Below, in pieces: positions 48,654-57,308 of a stretch of 64,000 nt of DNA. Origin of the DNA: Aureimonas endophytica (GTDB lineage Bacteria; Pseudomonadota; Alphaproteobacteria; Rhizobiales; Rhizobiaceae); the NCBI RefSeq assembly GCF_014642635.1, contig NZ_BMIQ01000003.1, positions 187,255 through 251,254 of the forward strand. The letters run 5' to 3'. Both the position numbers and the translations under genes were made by a program. Numbering within the stretch: position 1 is the stretch's first letter; each line of letters starts with the position of its first letter. The notes under the pieces are model-generated. The model ran no database searches and was not told where the DNA came from. It was given only the letters and a program-made list of their open reading frames with translations.

Positions 48654-49829
48654 TCACCGAGCGAGTTGCACCGCCCCCGCCTTGGTGCCGGTATTGAAAA
48701 GGAGGACGCCGAGTTCAATTAGCGCTGCGACCAGCAGGAGTGTGAGCAGTGCTGAAGGACCGAACTGCACCAGCACCCAACCGCCGAGCACCGGGAAGCC
48801 GAAAAGACCGACGAAATAAGAGAGGACGAACCATGTCAGGGCGGCATGGCGGTCCTGTTGCCGGGTTTCGTTCACCGCCCAGGTCTGGATGACGGGGTAG
48901 ACCAAACCGTAGCCGATGCCGGCCAGCGCTGCCGAAAGGATTTGAAACCCCGGATGCAGCCGGACGCCGAACATTGCGAGCACGCCGAGGCTCAGGATCA
49001 ACAGGAGGCCGACGGCGAACGGGCGCTGCGGCAGGGTCGCGAGGCGCCGTGCGAAGGCCAGTCGCATACCGACGACGGTCACGGCATAGACGGCGAAGTA
49101 GGTTCCGGGCACGCATCCCGTGCCTTCGACCAGCGAGCCCTGAAAGCTCATGAGGCCCGAGAAGACGCAGGCGCCGAGCCCCACCATAGCGATCGGGCGG
49201 ATGGAAGCCGTCTTCGCGATCCGCCCGATCGACCGCACCCAGGTTCTCGACCGAAGCCGACGGTCCGGCAGAGGCTCGCCCAGCTTGAAGAGGAAGAGGA
49301 GCACGGCCGAAAGGGCGGCGCAGGCCGCGACGGCGGCGAAGACGGCCCGGAGACTCCATCCGGCCGAGGAGGAGAGGAGGCCCACGACGACCGGCCCCCC
49401 GCCGATCCCCGCCATCTGAAAGGCGCCGAAGCGGGTGAACCAGGCGCCGCGCTCCGCGTCGCTCACCCGCTCGGACAAGGCCATCGGCGCTCCGATATAG
49501 AACATGCCCCAGCCAAGGCCAATCAGACCCGCGGCCAGACGCGGCCATGGTGATGCGATGTCGTGCGCCAAGCCGAGGATCGCGAAACCGCAGGCGATCG
49601 CCCCACCTGCAAGCGCGGCCATGGCGGCGGCATCGAGGCGCCCGGACAGCCAGCCGACGAGCGGCACGCCGACGAACGTTCCGAGCATCGCCGCGCCGAA
49701 AGCAAGCCCGGTGTCGATGTCGCTCCCCCCGATCGCATGGAAGTAGGCGGAGAAGAGAAACGTGGCGCCATAGCCCGCGGCCGCGAGGATCGTGCCGCCG
49801 AAGAGAGGGACAGCAGAGGTCGAACGCAT
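48654..49829 (-). CDS. major facilitator superfamily transporter
   Basis: 391 residues, about 12 transmembrane helices. It begins with a GYGATFLFSAYF helix and shows the MFS loop 2-3 motif in modified form (GWLSGRLDAAAM). A central charged loop (about 185-205) divides the two six-helix halves. The order and length fit drug- or metabolite-efflux MFS carriers. It is divergent, with a 70-bp gap, from a PLP-type MocR regulator, so expression may respond to an amine or vitamin B6 compound. The substrate is unknown. Confidence 0.85.
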   Translation of the reverse strand: MRSTSAVPLFGGTILAAAGYGATFLFSAYFHAIGGSDIDTGLAFGAAMLGTFVGVPLVGWLSGRLDAAAMAALAGGAIACGFAILGLAHDIASPWPRLAAGLIGLGWGMFYIGAPMALSERVSDAERGAWFTRFGAFQMAGIGGGPVVVGLLSSSAGWSLRAVFAAVAACAALSAVLLFLFKLGEPLPDRRLRSRTWVRSIGRIAKTASIRPIAMVGLGACVFSGLMSFQGSLVEGTGCVPGTYFAVYAVTVVGMRLAFARRLATLPQRPFAVGLLLILSLGVLAMFGVRLHPGFQILSAALAGIGYGLVYPVIQTWAVNETRQQDRHAALTWFVLSYFVGLFGFPVLGGWVLVQFGPSALLTLLLVAALIELGVLLFNTGTKAGAVQLAR

Positions 49830-49899
49830 AAGATGAAGGCCTTTCCTCTTGCGAAGTGGCCCACTTTTATGACCTGTTCTGAGCTTTTAGGAGAGCCAC

Positions 49900-51453
49900 T
49901 TGCCGCGCCTCTCTCGAGCCACTCGCACCTTCGAGGCCCCCGCGATGAAGCGCCGCGAAAGCCCCGCCGCGTCCTTTCGGCCGGCGATCGACCGCACCTT
50001 GACGATATCGGCGACGCGTCAGCTCTACCTTGCCCTGCGCGATGCCATCATGACCGGGACGCTTCGGCCGGGGCATCGACTCCCTTCGACGCGCCTCGCC
50101 ATGCGCGAATGGGGCCTGTCGCGCGGGCTCGTCGCCGAGGCCTATGAGTTGTTGATGGCCGAAGGCTATGCCGAAGCCCGGCACGGCTCCGGGACCTATG
50201 TGGCGGCCGACTTGCCGGAGGCGCTGCCAGGCGCGCCGTCGATTGCGAGGAAAGCCGCGGCAAGTCCGCCGCGCCGCTTCGCGCCGCAGGCCGAACGCCT
50301 GCTGCGATCGCCCGGTCCGCCGGAGCGCCGAACCCTGCCGTTTGCTGCCGGGCGCGTCCTTCACGACAAGCGCACGGCCAACCTTCTGCGGCGGATCGCG
50401 GCCCGTCACCTCGACTTCGGCTCCGACGGCTACGGCGATCCGCAAGGGCTTCCCAGTCTCAGACAGGGCATCGCCGACTATCTGGCGGCCTCGCGCGGGG
50501 TGCGCTGCACCGCGGCCCAGATCTTCGTCACGGCCGGGACGCAGCAGGCCCTCGACCTCGCCTGCCGCGTCCTGATCGCGCCGGGCGACGCGGTCCTGAT
50601 CGAGGACCCCTGCTATCCCCCGGCACGTGCTGTCTTCACGCTGAATGGCGCCCGGTTGATCGGCCTGCCCGTCGATCAGCACGGCCTGCGGATCGACAGC
50701 TTCGATAAGGCGGCGGAGCGACCCGCCGCCGTCTACGTCACGCCCTCCCATCAGTACCCGCTCGGAGCGACGCTCTCCCTGCAGCGCCGCCTCCAGCTTC
50801 TCCAGCTCGCGCGAGAGACGGGCTGCTGGATCATCGAGGACGACTACGACAGCGAGTTCCGCTACGAGGGCGCCGCCATCGCGTCGTTGCAGGGCCTCGA
50901 CGGTGATGGCCGCGTTCTCTATGCGGGTACGTTCAGTAAGGCGCTCCTGCCGAGCATCCGGCTAGGCTACCTCGTCGTTCCCTCGGACCTCGCGCCGGCT
51001 TTTCGAGCCGTACGCCCGGCTCTCGACGTCTTTCCTCCATCACTGCCACAGCGCATCGTGGCCGACTATCTTGGCGAAGGCCATTTCGCCGCCCATCTCA
51101 GACGGCTGCGGGAGAGCTTCCGTGCCTCGCGCGACGACTTGGTCGGGCGACTGAAGGACAGCCTCGCTGCCCACCTGATCGCCGATGCGCCGGAGCAGGG
51201 CATTTTCCTTACCGCGCGAAGCACGGGCACTTGGACGGACGACGTGCGATTGGCGAAGGCGGCCGAGGCAGCGGGCGTCGTCGTCGTGCCCGTCTCGCCG
51301 ATGCATATCGCCGCCCCAGCGAAGGATCACCTGATCTTCGGCTTTTCCGGTCTGTCGCGGGACGAAGCGGAAGCGGGTATCGAACGCTTGGTTCAGGTGT
51401 TCGATCAACGTCCCGCCTCTGCAGCGCCGAGTGTTCGAACTCAGCGAATATGA
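49900..51453 (+). CDS. MocR/PdxR-type PLP-dependent regulator
   Basis: 517 residues from TTG 49900, placed six bases after AGGAGA; ATG 49945 is the alternative. The GntR helix-turn-helix (about 40-105: LYLALRDAIMTGTLRPGHRL, GLSRGLVAEAYELLMAEGYA) is fused to an aminotransferase fold (about 150-500). The PLP lysine is K347 in TFSKALLPSIRLGYL, and WIIEDDYDSEFRYEG carries the Asp that pairs with the pyridine nitrogen. This is the PdxR/TauR/GabR architecture. It probably controls the divergent MFS gene and itself. It is a different subtype from EnuR at 33218. Confidence 0.9.
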   Translation: MPRLSRATRTFEAPAMKRRESPAASFRPAIDRTLTISATRQLYLALRDAIMTGTLRPGHRLPSTRLAMREWGLSRGLVAEAYELLMAEGYAEARHGSGTYVAADLPEALPGAPSIARKAAASPPRRFAPQAERLLRSPGPPERRTLPFAAGRVLHDKRTANLLRRIAARHLDFGSDGYGDPQGLPSLRQGIADYLAASRGVRCTAAQIFVTAGTQQALDLACRVLIAPGDAVLIEDPCYPPARAVFTLNGARLIGLPVDQHGLRIDSFDKAAERPAAVYVTPSHQYPLGATLSLQRRLQLLQLARETGCWIIEDDYDSEFRYEGAAIASLQGLDGDGRVLYAGTFSKALLPSIRLGYLVVPSDLAPAFRAVRPALDVFPPSLPQRIVADYLGEGHFAAHLRRLRESFRASRDDLVGRLKDSLAAHLIADAPEQGIFLTARSTGTWTDDVRLAKAAEAAGVVVVPVSPMHIAAPAKDHLIFGFSGLSRDEAEAGIERLVQVFDQRPASAAPSVRTQRI

Positions 51454-51557
51454 GGTCCATCGAACGGCAGCTTTCCGCCTTCTTCATACCCAAAACGGAC
51501 CGGCAGGAAACCCACCCACCCCGGCTGTTGAAGTCAGTTCTCGAACGGGCCGGAAGC

Positions 51558-51601
51558 TGAAGGTCCGCGTCTCGCTTATGGAAGCGAGACGCGGACCTTC
51601 A
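51558..51601. repeat. perfect 20-bp inverted repeat (long hairpin)
   Basis: TGAAGGTCCGCGTCTCGCTT (51558-51577) and its exact reverse complement (51582-51601) flank the loop ATGG. It lies between the 3' ends of the MocR gene and the truncated GST gene, so it could serve both as a terminator. Its GGTCCGC/GCGGACC arms recall the dispersed repeats at 28650 and 48498. No mismatch is present in the stem. Confidence 0.85.
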
Positions 51602-52180
51602 GGACACGATGCTTAGGAGGAGTAAGGGCGAAACCTGCGTCGAGCCTTGCGGAAACGTAAGAGCGACAAAACGAACTCGGCCTCGAGCTCTTTCCTTCTG
51701 CTTTCGAACCGCAATCTTCTGAGCGTCCAATTCGGCAGCGAACGCAGCGGCCGGACGCCCGGCGGAGCGATCAACCCAGGCGTCGACAACCGGGTCGCCG
51801 GTTTTGCCGAAGAACGCGTAGGGCGAATGGAGTAGAAGATCCGCCGCGGTGAAACGGTCGCCCATGAGATAGGGTCTATCGGCCAGCGCCATAGCAAGGC
51901 GGGCCTTGACTTCGGCAGTGCTGCGGAATGTGGAGCGCAGCACTGCATGATCCAACCCCGCAGCTTCGATCGCCATCGTCGGCTCGACCACGCCCGCGTA
52001 CCAGGCGAACCAGCTCAGATACGCACCACATTGGGGATGGCCGTGCGGAATGCTCATCCCAGCTTCCGGGAAGAGGTCTGCGAGGTGCAGCATGATTGCG
52101 CTCGACTCCCAGACGAGGAGCCCGTTGTGGTCGAGCAGCGGCACCTTGCCCTCTGGGTGAGGATTGCGTGGATCGCGCTC
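51599..52180 (-). pseudogene. glutathione S-transferase, 5'-truncated
   Basis: The recognisable part begins PEGKVPLLDHNGLLVWESSA (end of the thioredoxin-like domain, with the ES that binds glutathione). It continues through the helical C-domain (YLMGDRFTAADLLLHSPY), ending with an unusual tail past RKQKERA that runs into the hairpin at 51558-51601. The first 45-50 residues, including the catalytic Tyr/Ser region, are missing. The frame upstream (to 52249) is unrelated and overlaps the end of the kinase gene. It is therefore a truncated remnant at the edge of the kinase-STAND island. Confidence 0.7.
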
Positions 52181-52245
52181 CCCGGTGCCGTCCATGCGCT
52201 GCACACGCCCAGAGTCTGCCTGGCAGTCACTCTCTCCGCCGGTCC

Positions 52246-55200
52246 TCATTCTTTATTCGAACTACAGGACAGGATGTGGACGCCGCCGCCGAAATATTCG
52301 CGCTTGCGCTCCGTGTCGAAGACCGTTTCGCCAATGCGACAGGCCCGAACCGGACTCATGACGTCCCAGGTCCGCACCTTACCGTCCTCGCCCGCGGTCA
52401 CCACGCGATCTTGCTGCCGTGCGACTCCGAGGCGCCAGCTCGTTCCCGCGTGGCCAGGGATCGGCGGCGAAAGCCGGCGCTGTGTCGCGACGTCCCAGAA
52501 ATGCAGGCTTCCGCGACGGTCCACCACCGCGAGCGTCGCGTCGTCAGCCATGAAGCCGATGTCGACCGCGCCGCCGCTGTGACCGGCGAGACTCGCCTTC
52601 TGCTCTCCCGTCACAGGATCCCAGAGCGACACCACCTCGTCGCTGGATCCGACGGCGAGGAGCCGTCCATCCGCGCTCCAGGCGACGCTCCAGGCGATGT
52701 CATGCAGTACATCGAGATCTCGGATGAAGCGATTACCGGTGAGATCGAAAAGCCGGACCCGCCCGTCAATCGTGCTGATGGCGAGGCGCGTTCCGTCGGG
52801 CGACACGGCGCCGCGCGTCATCGCTACGTCCTCGCTCCGACCAAGTTCGGTCGTCGTGTTCGCCGCGATGTCGAGGACATCGATCCCGGCGTCGCCCGCC
52901 TCGATCAGACGTTTGCCGTCCGGCGTGAAGCCCAGCCACCAGACGGCGCCGGGCCGGCCCGGCCGGGACATCGCCAGCGTCCGACCCTGCAGGTCCCAGA
53001 TCCGGACCTCGCCGCTCCTGTCGCCGGATGCGAGCGTGCGCCCATCCGGTGCAATCGCCACCGCCCAGACCTGTTGCCGGTGGCCGTCGAAAAGGCGCGG
53101 AACGGCCTCGTCCCGCCGCCACACGTACACCATGCCGGCCGCGTCGCCAGCCGCGACGAGCTGGCCGTCGCTGCTGATCGCGACACCCTTCGCGGGCGCT
53201 CGAGTGGAACGGTCCAACGTCATTGGGATCGGCGCCGATAGCGTCCAGAACCGCACCGTCTGGTCCCGTCCGAGGCTGGCGAGGAGCAAACCGTCGCCGC
53301 TGATCGCGAGGTGAATGATGCGGCCGATATGTCCGATGCCGGAGATCGACGTGGTGCTGCCGGCGATGAGATTCCAGACGTGGAGGCGGCCATCCTCACC
53401 GCCACCGATCAGATTCTCGCCGGTGCGGGTGAAGGCGATGCTGTGAATTAGAGTTCCTGGCTCGAAGGCACGTCTCAGGTAGCGCCCTTCTGGATAAGTG
53501 AATAGCGCCGCCGATCCGTCGCTGCTGGAACTCGCGAAGTATCGCGCGGTCGGTGAGAAGCGAATGTCCCAGATGTCGCTCGTGTGGACATCGCGGATCG
53601 TCGGCATCGAACGCTCCCGGCGCTCGATGCTCCAGCGGTCGATCGCACCGGTCGCCGTACCGACGACGATGCTGCGACCGTCGGGGCTGAAGGCGAGGCT
53701 TCGCGGGTCGTAACCACCCTTGACGAGAAGGGTCCCGTCGGCACCGCCGCGCGCGTTCCACAGGCGTACGGTCTGGTCCTCGCTCGCGGTCGCCAGCCAG
53801 TTGCCCGTCGGATCGAAGGCGACGCTCCATCCGACATCGCCGAGCTTGGCCGCAGCGGCGGCAGGTTCGATCGACCCGTTGTCGCGCAGGGCCCAGGTCC
53901 GGACCGCCGCGTCATTGCCGATCGTCGCGAGCAGGCGTCCGTCCGGGCTGAATTCGAGGTGCTCGATACCGCCCTCGTGAGCGGCATAGGACGTGCCGGC
54001 AAATTGCCGCGTGCCCGTGTCGATCATTCGCACGGTTCCGTCGCGGCCGCCGACGGCGAGCAGCCGGCCGTTCGGACTCATCGCGATCGACAGGGCGTCG
54101 CCGACCGAAACCGGGCTGCCGAGCGGCTGCGGCGTTTCGTCGGAAAGTTGCTGGCGTGCCGCGATCATCGCCACGCGCGCGTCAAAGCCGGGAGGGTCGT
54201 CACCGGCGCGCAGCACGGCCTCGCCAGCGAGAAAGAGCGCGAGCCGCGGGTCCTCGCGCGCGAGCCCGGCGCTGATCGCCCCGAGCGCGGTCGCAAAGCG
54301 CGCCTCGGACTGACGGGTGGCCGCCGCTGCCTTCTGTTCGTTCAGATGGGCCTCGCGGTAGCCGAGATAGGCGGCGACCGATGCGACGCAGGCGCCGGCC
54401 GTCAGGACGGAAAGCATGGCGACCGCAGCGATGCGGAGCCGCCGAAAACGGCTGAGCCGCTGCTGTTCGGCGGCCTCGGCTCCGAGCTTCTCCGTCAGCG
54501 ACGCGTCGATGAAGGCGCGCGTCGTCGCGCTGCCCTGGTGCGGGTTGCGGCTCTGCCAGTCGCCGGCCGCCAGCAGCGACGTGCCGCGCAGAAGAAGGTC
54601 CGGGTCGCCGCCGGCCGCTTCCCACTCCTCCGCATGGCGAATGACGCGCTGGCGCATGCGCAGGTCGTCCCGCGCCTCGTCGATCCATTGCCGAAGCCGG
54701 GGCCAGGACCGCAGCAGCGCTTCGTGGGCAATCTGCACGGATCGCTCGTCGACGGTCAGAAGCCGCGCGTTCGTCATCTGCTCGATGACATTCGCGGTCG
54801 TTTCCGATCCGGCGCCGTCGACGAGTTCACCCCGGTCGACGATGCGCCTCGTGTCGCCCGCGCCCTCGCCCGGGGTAACGAGCTGGAGGAAGAGTTGGCG
54901 CGCGGCGTCCCGCTCGGAATCGTTGAAGCGGCTGTCATAGATCGCGCCCGCGGTCTGCGCGATGGCACCGGCAACGCCGCCAGCGGCCCGGTAGCCTTCG
55001 AGCGTCAGGGTCGCTCCCTTGCGGCGTGCCCAGGTTTCCACCAGCGCATGCGCGACGAGCGGCAACGAGCCGTCCTCCTGGCCCGCCTCCTCGACGATGG
55101 CGTCGACGAGGTTGCGCTCGAGATGCAGGTTGGCGCGCCGCGCCGGCTCGCCGATCGCACGGCGCAGCTCGGCCGAGTTCATCGGTCCGACGAGAACCTG

Positions 55201-56706
55201 GTTCTGGCTGATACATTCGGCGATCCATGGCATTCGCGCGCAGGCCGCGTAGAAGTCCGCCCGAACGGTCAGGACGATCCTGACGCGGCTGTCGGCCGGG
55301 TCGGTCATCGCCGACAGCGCCGCGACGAAGGCATCCCGCTGGCCGGGCGGGCTCAAGGTGAAGAGTTCCTCGAACTGATCGATGCAAAGCAGGAGGGGCG
55401 CTTCCGTGCCGGCGGGGTGCGCCAGCCGGCGGGCGAGACCCGGGCGCGCCGCGAAGGTCGCCGTATCGATCACGGGACTGGCGGGGCTCAGCGACTGCGC
55501 GAGCTGGAAATAGAGTTCCGCCATGGCATCTCGCCCCGGTGTCATCAGGGCGAAACGCCAGATCGCACTGTCCGGCAGCGCGCCGCTCCGCAGGGCCGGA
55601 AGCAGCCCGGCGCGGACGAGGGACGACTTGCCGCTGCCGGACGCGCCGCCGACCACGAGGACGTTCCGCATCCGCATTCGGCGGACCACATCCTCCACCA
55701 GCGCCTCGCGTCCGAAGAACCTGTCGCCGTCCTCCGGCTGGTAGGCGTTGAGACCCTTATAGGGGCAGTCGACGGCGGCGGCCGCGTTCGGTGCCGCGCC
55801 CCAGGTCGCGGTCCCGTCCGCAGCGGCAGCGGCGAGCACGTCGCTCGCTTCCGCACGCCAGGCCTCGACCGAGTCGAAGCGATCGGCCGGGTCGAGAGCG
55901 AGGCCGCGCCGCATGAACTCGTGCCAACGTTCGGGCAGGCGCGAAATGGCCTCGGCCATCCGCTCCGCCCGGACCGGCCGCGCTCCGGCGATCAGGCGGT
56001 ACAGCACGGCGGTCGCCGAGTAGATGTCGGCGGCGGCCGTGACCGGCCGGTCCGGATCGAGCTGCTCGGGCGCCTGGTAGGCGGGCGTGCCGCCGACGAG
56101 CGTCGCGCCGGGATCGCCATATGCGAGATCCTTGGCGATCCCGAAATCGCCGACGAGAATGCGCGAGCGGCGGAACAGTTCGGCGGCGCCGGGAGCCGCC
56201 TGCGGCCCGTTTGCCGCAGTTTCGGACGGAGCGCCATAGGGAAATGTCGACTGGAGCAGGATGTTCGCCGGCTTGATGTCCCGGTGGACGATGCCGGCGC
56301 GATGCACGGCGCCGAGCCCCTCTGCCAGCGCGTCGACGAGAGGGCCGAGCGCATGCGCCGCCACGGTGGACGTGCCTTGCGCAGGAGAAGGCGGCTGCCT
56401 GCCGAGCCAGTCCTCCAGCGTGCCGCGATCGGCGAAGTCCATGACGAAATAGGCGCGGCCGTCGGCGAGATGCCCGACGTCGTGCACGGTCACGACGTGG
56501 TGCGAACGGATCCGCCTGAGAAGCCGCGCTTCCTTGACGAAGCGTTCCTGCATCGCCTCGCCGCCGCCGCCATCGAACGGGGCGAGCAGCTTCAGCGCGA
56601 CCGCGCAGTCGAGTTCCTCATCCCAGGCGAGAACGACCACCGCGAAGCCGCCGCGCGCGATCTCGTGGCGAACCGCGTACCGCCCAACATAGGAGGGCAG
56701 CAGCAC
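52246..56706 (-). CDS. Ser/Thr protein kinase - STAND NTPase - transmembrane - WD40 receptor-like protein
   Basis: 1486 residues from GTG 56706. Kinase domain (about 8-285): glycine loop RGGFAVV, K39 in ALKLL, catalytic D143 in VHRDIKPANIL, DFG at 187-189, APE at 212-214. STAND domain (about 315-720): YKGLNAYQPEDGDRFFGRE leads in, Walker A GGASGSGKSS (K360), Walker B LLLCIDQFEELF (D443), and HEALLRSWPRL in the winged-helix part. One transmembrane helix (about 758-782) with RFRRLR before it implies cytoplasmic kinase/STAND and external WD40. About 14 WD40 blades (862-1455) would make two seven-blade propellers. The likely role is an envelope sensor that switches an NTPase and phosphorylates partners. 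It follows a small secreted protein by 10 bp. Confidence 0.9.
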   Translation of the reverse strand: MLLPSYVGRYAVRHEIARGGFAVVVLAWDEELDCAVALKLLAPFDGGGGEAMQERFVKEARLLRRIRSHHVVTVHDVGHLADGRAYFVMDFADRGTLEDWLGRQPPSPAQGTSTVAAHALGPLVDALAEGLGAVHRAGIVHRDIKPANILLQSTFPYGAPSETAANGPQAAPGAAELFRRSRILVGDFGIAKDLAYGDPGATLVGGTPAYQAPEQLDPDRPVTAAADIYSATAVLYRLIAGARPVRAERMAEAISRLPERWHEFMRRGLALDPADRFDSVEAWRAEASDVLAAAAADGTATWGAAPNAAAAVDCPYKGLNAYQPEDGDRFFGREALVEDVVRRMRMRNVLVVGGASGSGKSSLVRAGLLPALRSGALPDSAIWRFALMTPGRDAMAELYFQLAQSLSPASPVIDTATFAARPGLARRLAHPAGTEAPLLLCIDQFEELFTLSPPGQRDAFVAALSAMTDPADSRVRIVLTVRADFYAACARMPWIAECISQNQVLVGPMNSAELRRAIGEPARRANLHLERNLVDAIVEEAGQEDGSLPLVAHALVETWARRKGATLTLEGYRAAGGVAGAIAQTAGAIYDSRFNDSERDAARQLFLQLVTPGEGAGDTRRIVDRGELVDGAGSETTANVIEQMTNARLLTVDERSVQIAHEALLRSWPRLRQWIDEARDDLRMRQRVIRHAEEWEAAGGDPDLLLRGTSLLAAGDWQSRNPHQGSATTRAFIDASLTEKLGAEAAEQQRLSRFRRLRIAAVAMLSVLTAGACVASVAAYLGYREAHLNEQKAAAATRQSEARFATALGAISAGLAREDPRLALFLAGEAVLRAGDDPPGFDARVAMIAARQQLSDETPQPLGSPVSVGDALSIAMSPNGRLLAVGGRDGTVRMIDTGTRQFAGTSYAAHEGGIEHLEFSPDGRLLATIGNDAAVRTWALRDNGSIEPAAAAAKLGDVGWSVAFDPTGNWLATASEDQTVRLWNARGGADGTLLVKGGYDPRSLAFSPDGRSIVVGTATGAIDRWSIERRERSMPTIRDVHTSDIWDIRFSPTARYFASSSSDGSAALFTYPEGRYLRRAFEPGTLIHSIAFTRTGENLIGGGEDGRLHVWNLIAGSTTSISGIGHIGRIIHLAISGDGLLLASLGRDQTVRFWTLSAPIPMTLDRSTRAPAKGVAISSDGQLVAAGDAAGMVYVWRRDEAVPRLFDGHRQQVWAVAIAPDGRTLASGDRSGEVRIWDLQGRTLAMSRPGRPGAVWWLGFTPDGKRLIEAGDAGIDVLDIAANTTTELGRSEDVAMTRGAVSPDGTRLAISTIDGRVRLFDLTGNRFIRDLDVLHDIAWSVAWSADGRLLAVGSSDEVVSLWDPVTGEQKASLAGHSGGAVDIGFMADDATLAVVDRRGSLHFWDVATQRRLSPPIPGHAGTSWRLGVARQQDRVVTAGEDGKVRTWDVMSPVRACRIGETVFDTERKREYFGGGVHILSCSSNKE

Positions 56707-56716
56707 GGCAGCGGCG

Positions 56717-57178
56717 TCACTTCACGAGATCGGCGACCGAGCGGCACTCGAAAAGGGCCGGATCGATAATGTCGTGGTTGCGGTCACCGGCACTGACGCA
56801 GAGCGTCGTGGCATTCCGCCGCTCCTTCATCGAAGCGCCGCTCTGCGTGACGTAGACCGGATATTCGTCGGTCGGGTGCCAGACGCCACGCTTCACGCCG
56901 TAAAGGGTTTCGGCATTGTTGCTGACCTGCTTGACGTCGAAATTGTCGCCCCACCACACGTGAATGTGGTTCTTCGACATGTCGGGCTTGAAATTCGCCT
57001 CGAGCGTCAGCCTCAGTTCGCCGTCGGCCTTCTCGACGGACACGAAGTGAATTTGGCAACCGTCCACCGGGCAGGCGTTGACGGCAGGCTCGGCGGTGAC
57101 GGACCCTGCCGAAGCCGCGAAGGCCACGACCGCTGCGGTCAAGATGCGGCAGTCTGACGATCCACTGATACGCTTCAT
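56717..57178 (-). CDS. small secreted cysteine-containing protein, kinase-operon partner
   Basis: 153 residues with a signal peptide (to about residue 29, SVTAEP). The mature part has four cysteines (ACPVDGCQIHF, TTLCVS, FECRSV), suited to two disulphides. It also has KNHIHVWWGDNFDV and YGVKRGVWHPTDEYPVYVTQ. No named family was recognised. It is the first gene of a two-gene unit with the kinase-STAND-WD40 protein, 10 bp upstream of it, and is divergent from the cyclase-FHA gene. A periplasmic ligand or accessory for the external WD40 propellers is an attractive but unproven idea. Confidence 0.75.
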   Translation of the reverse strand: MKRISGSSDCRILTAAVVAFAASAGSVTAEPAVNACPVDGCQIHFVSVEKADGELRLTLEANFKPDMSKNHIHVWWGDNFDVKQVSNNAETLYGVKRGVWHPTDEYPVYVTQSGASMKERRNATTLCVSAGDRNHDIIDPALFECRSVADLVK

Positions 57179-57308
57179 CGGCCACTCCTCGAGTGTGATT
57201 CAGCTCGATGAAACTAGCTCAGAAACTGTCTTCGACGCAATGCTTGTCGACACGTAAACTTCGTTGCATGATCACGACTATTGCTTGAGAGAATCGGGAC
57301 GGCAAGCA

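Noticed and set aside
53584-56769. 1061-codon open frame on the plus strand opposite the kinase-STAND gene
   Set aside because: It is antisense to a gene with complete kinase, NTPase and WD40 motifs. Its translation is Arg/Gly/Asp-rich without any domain, as produced by GC-rich codon bias.
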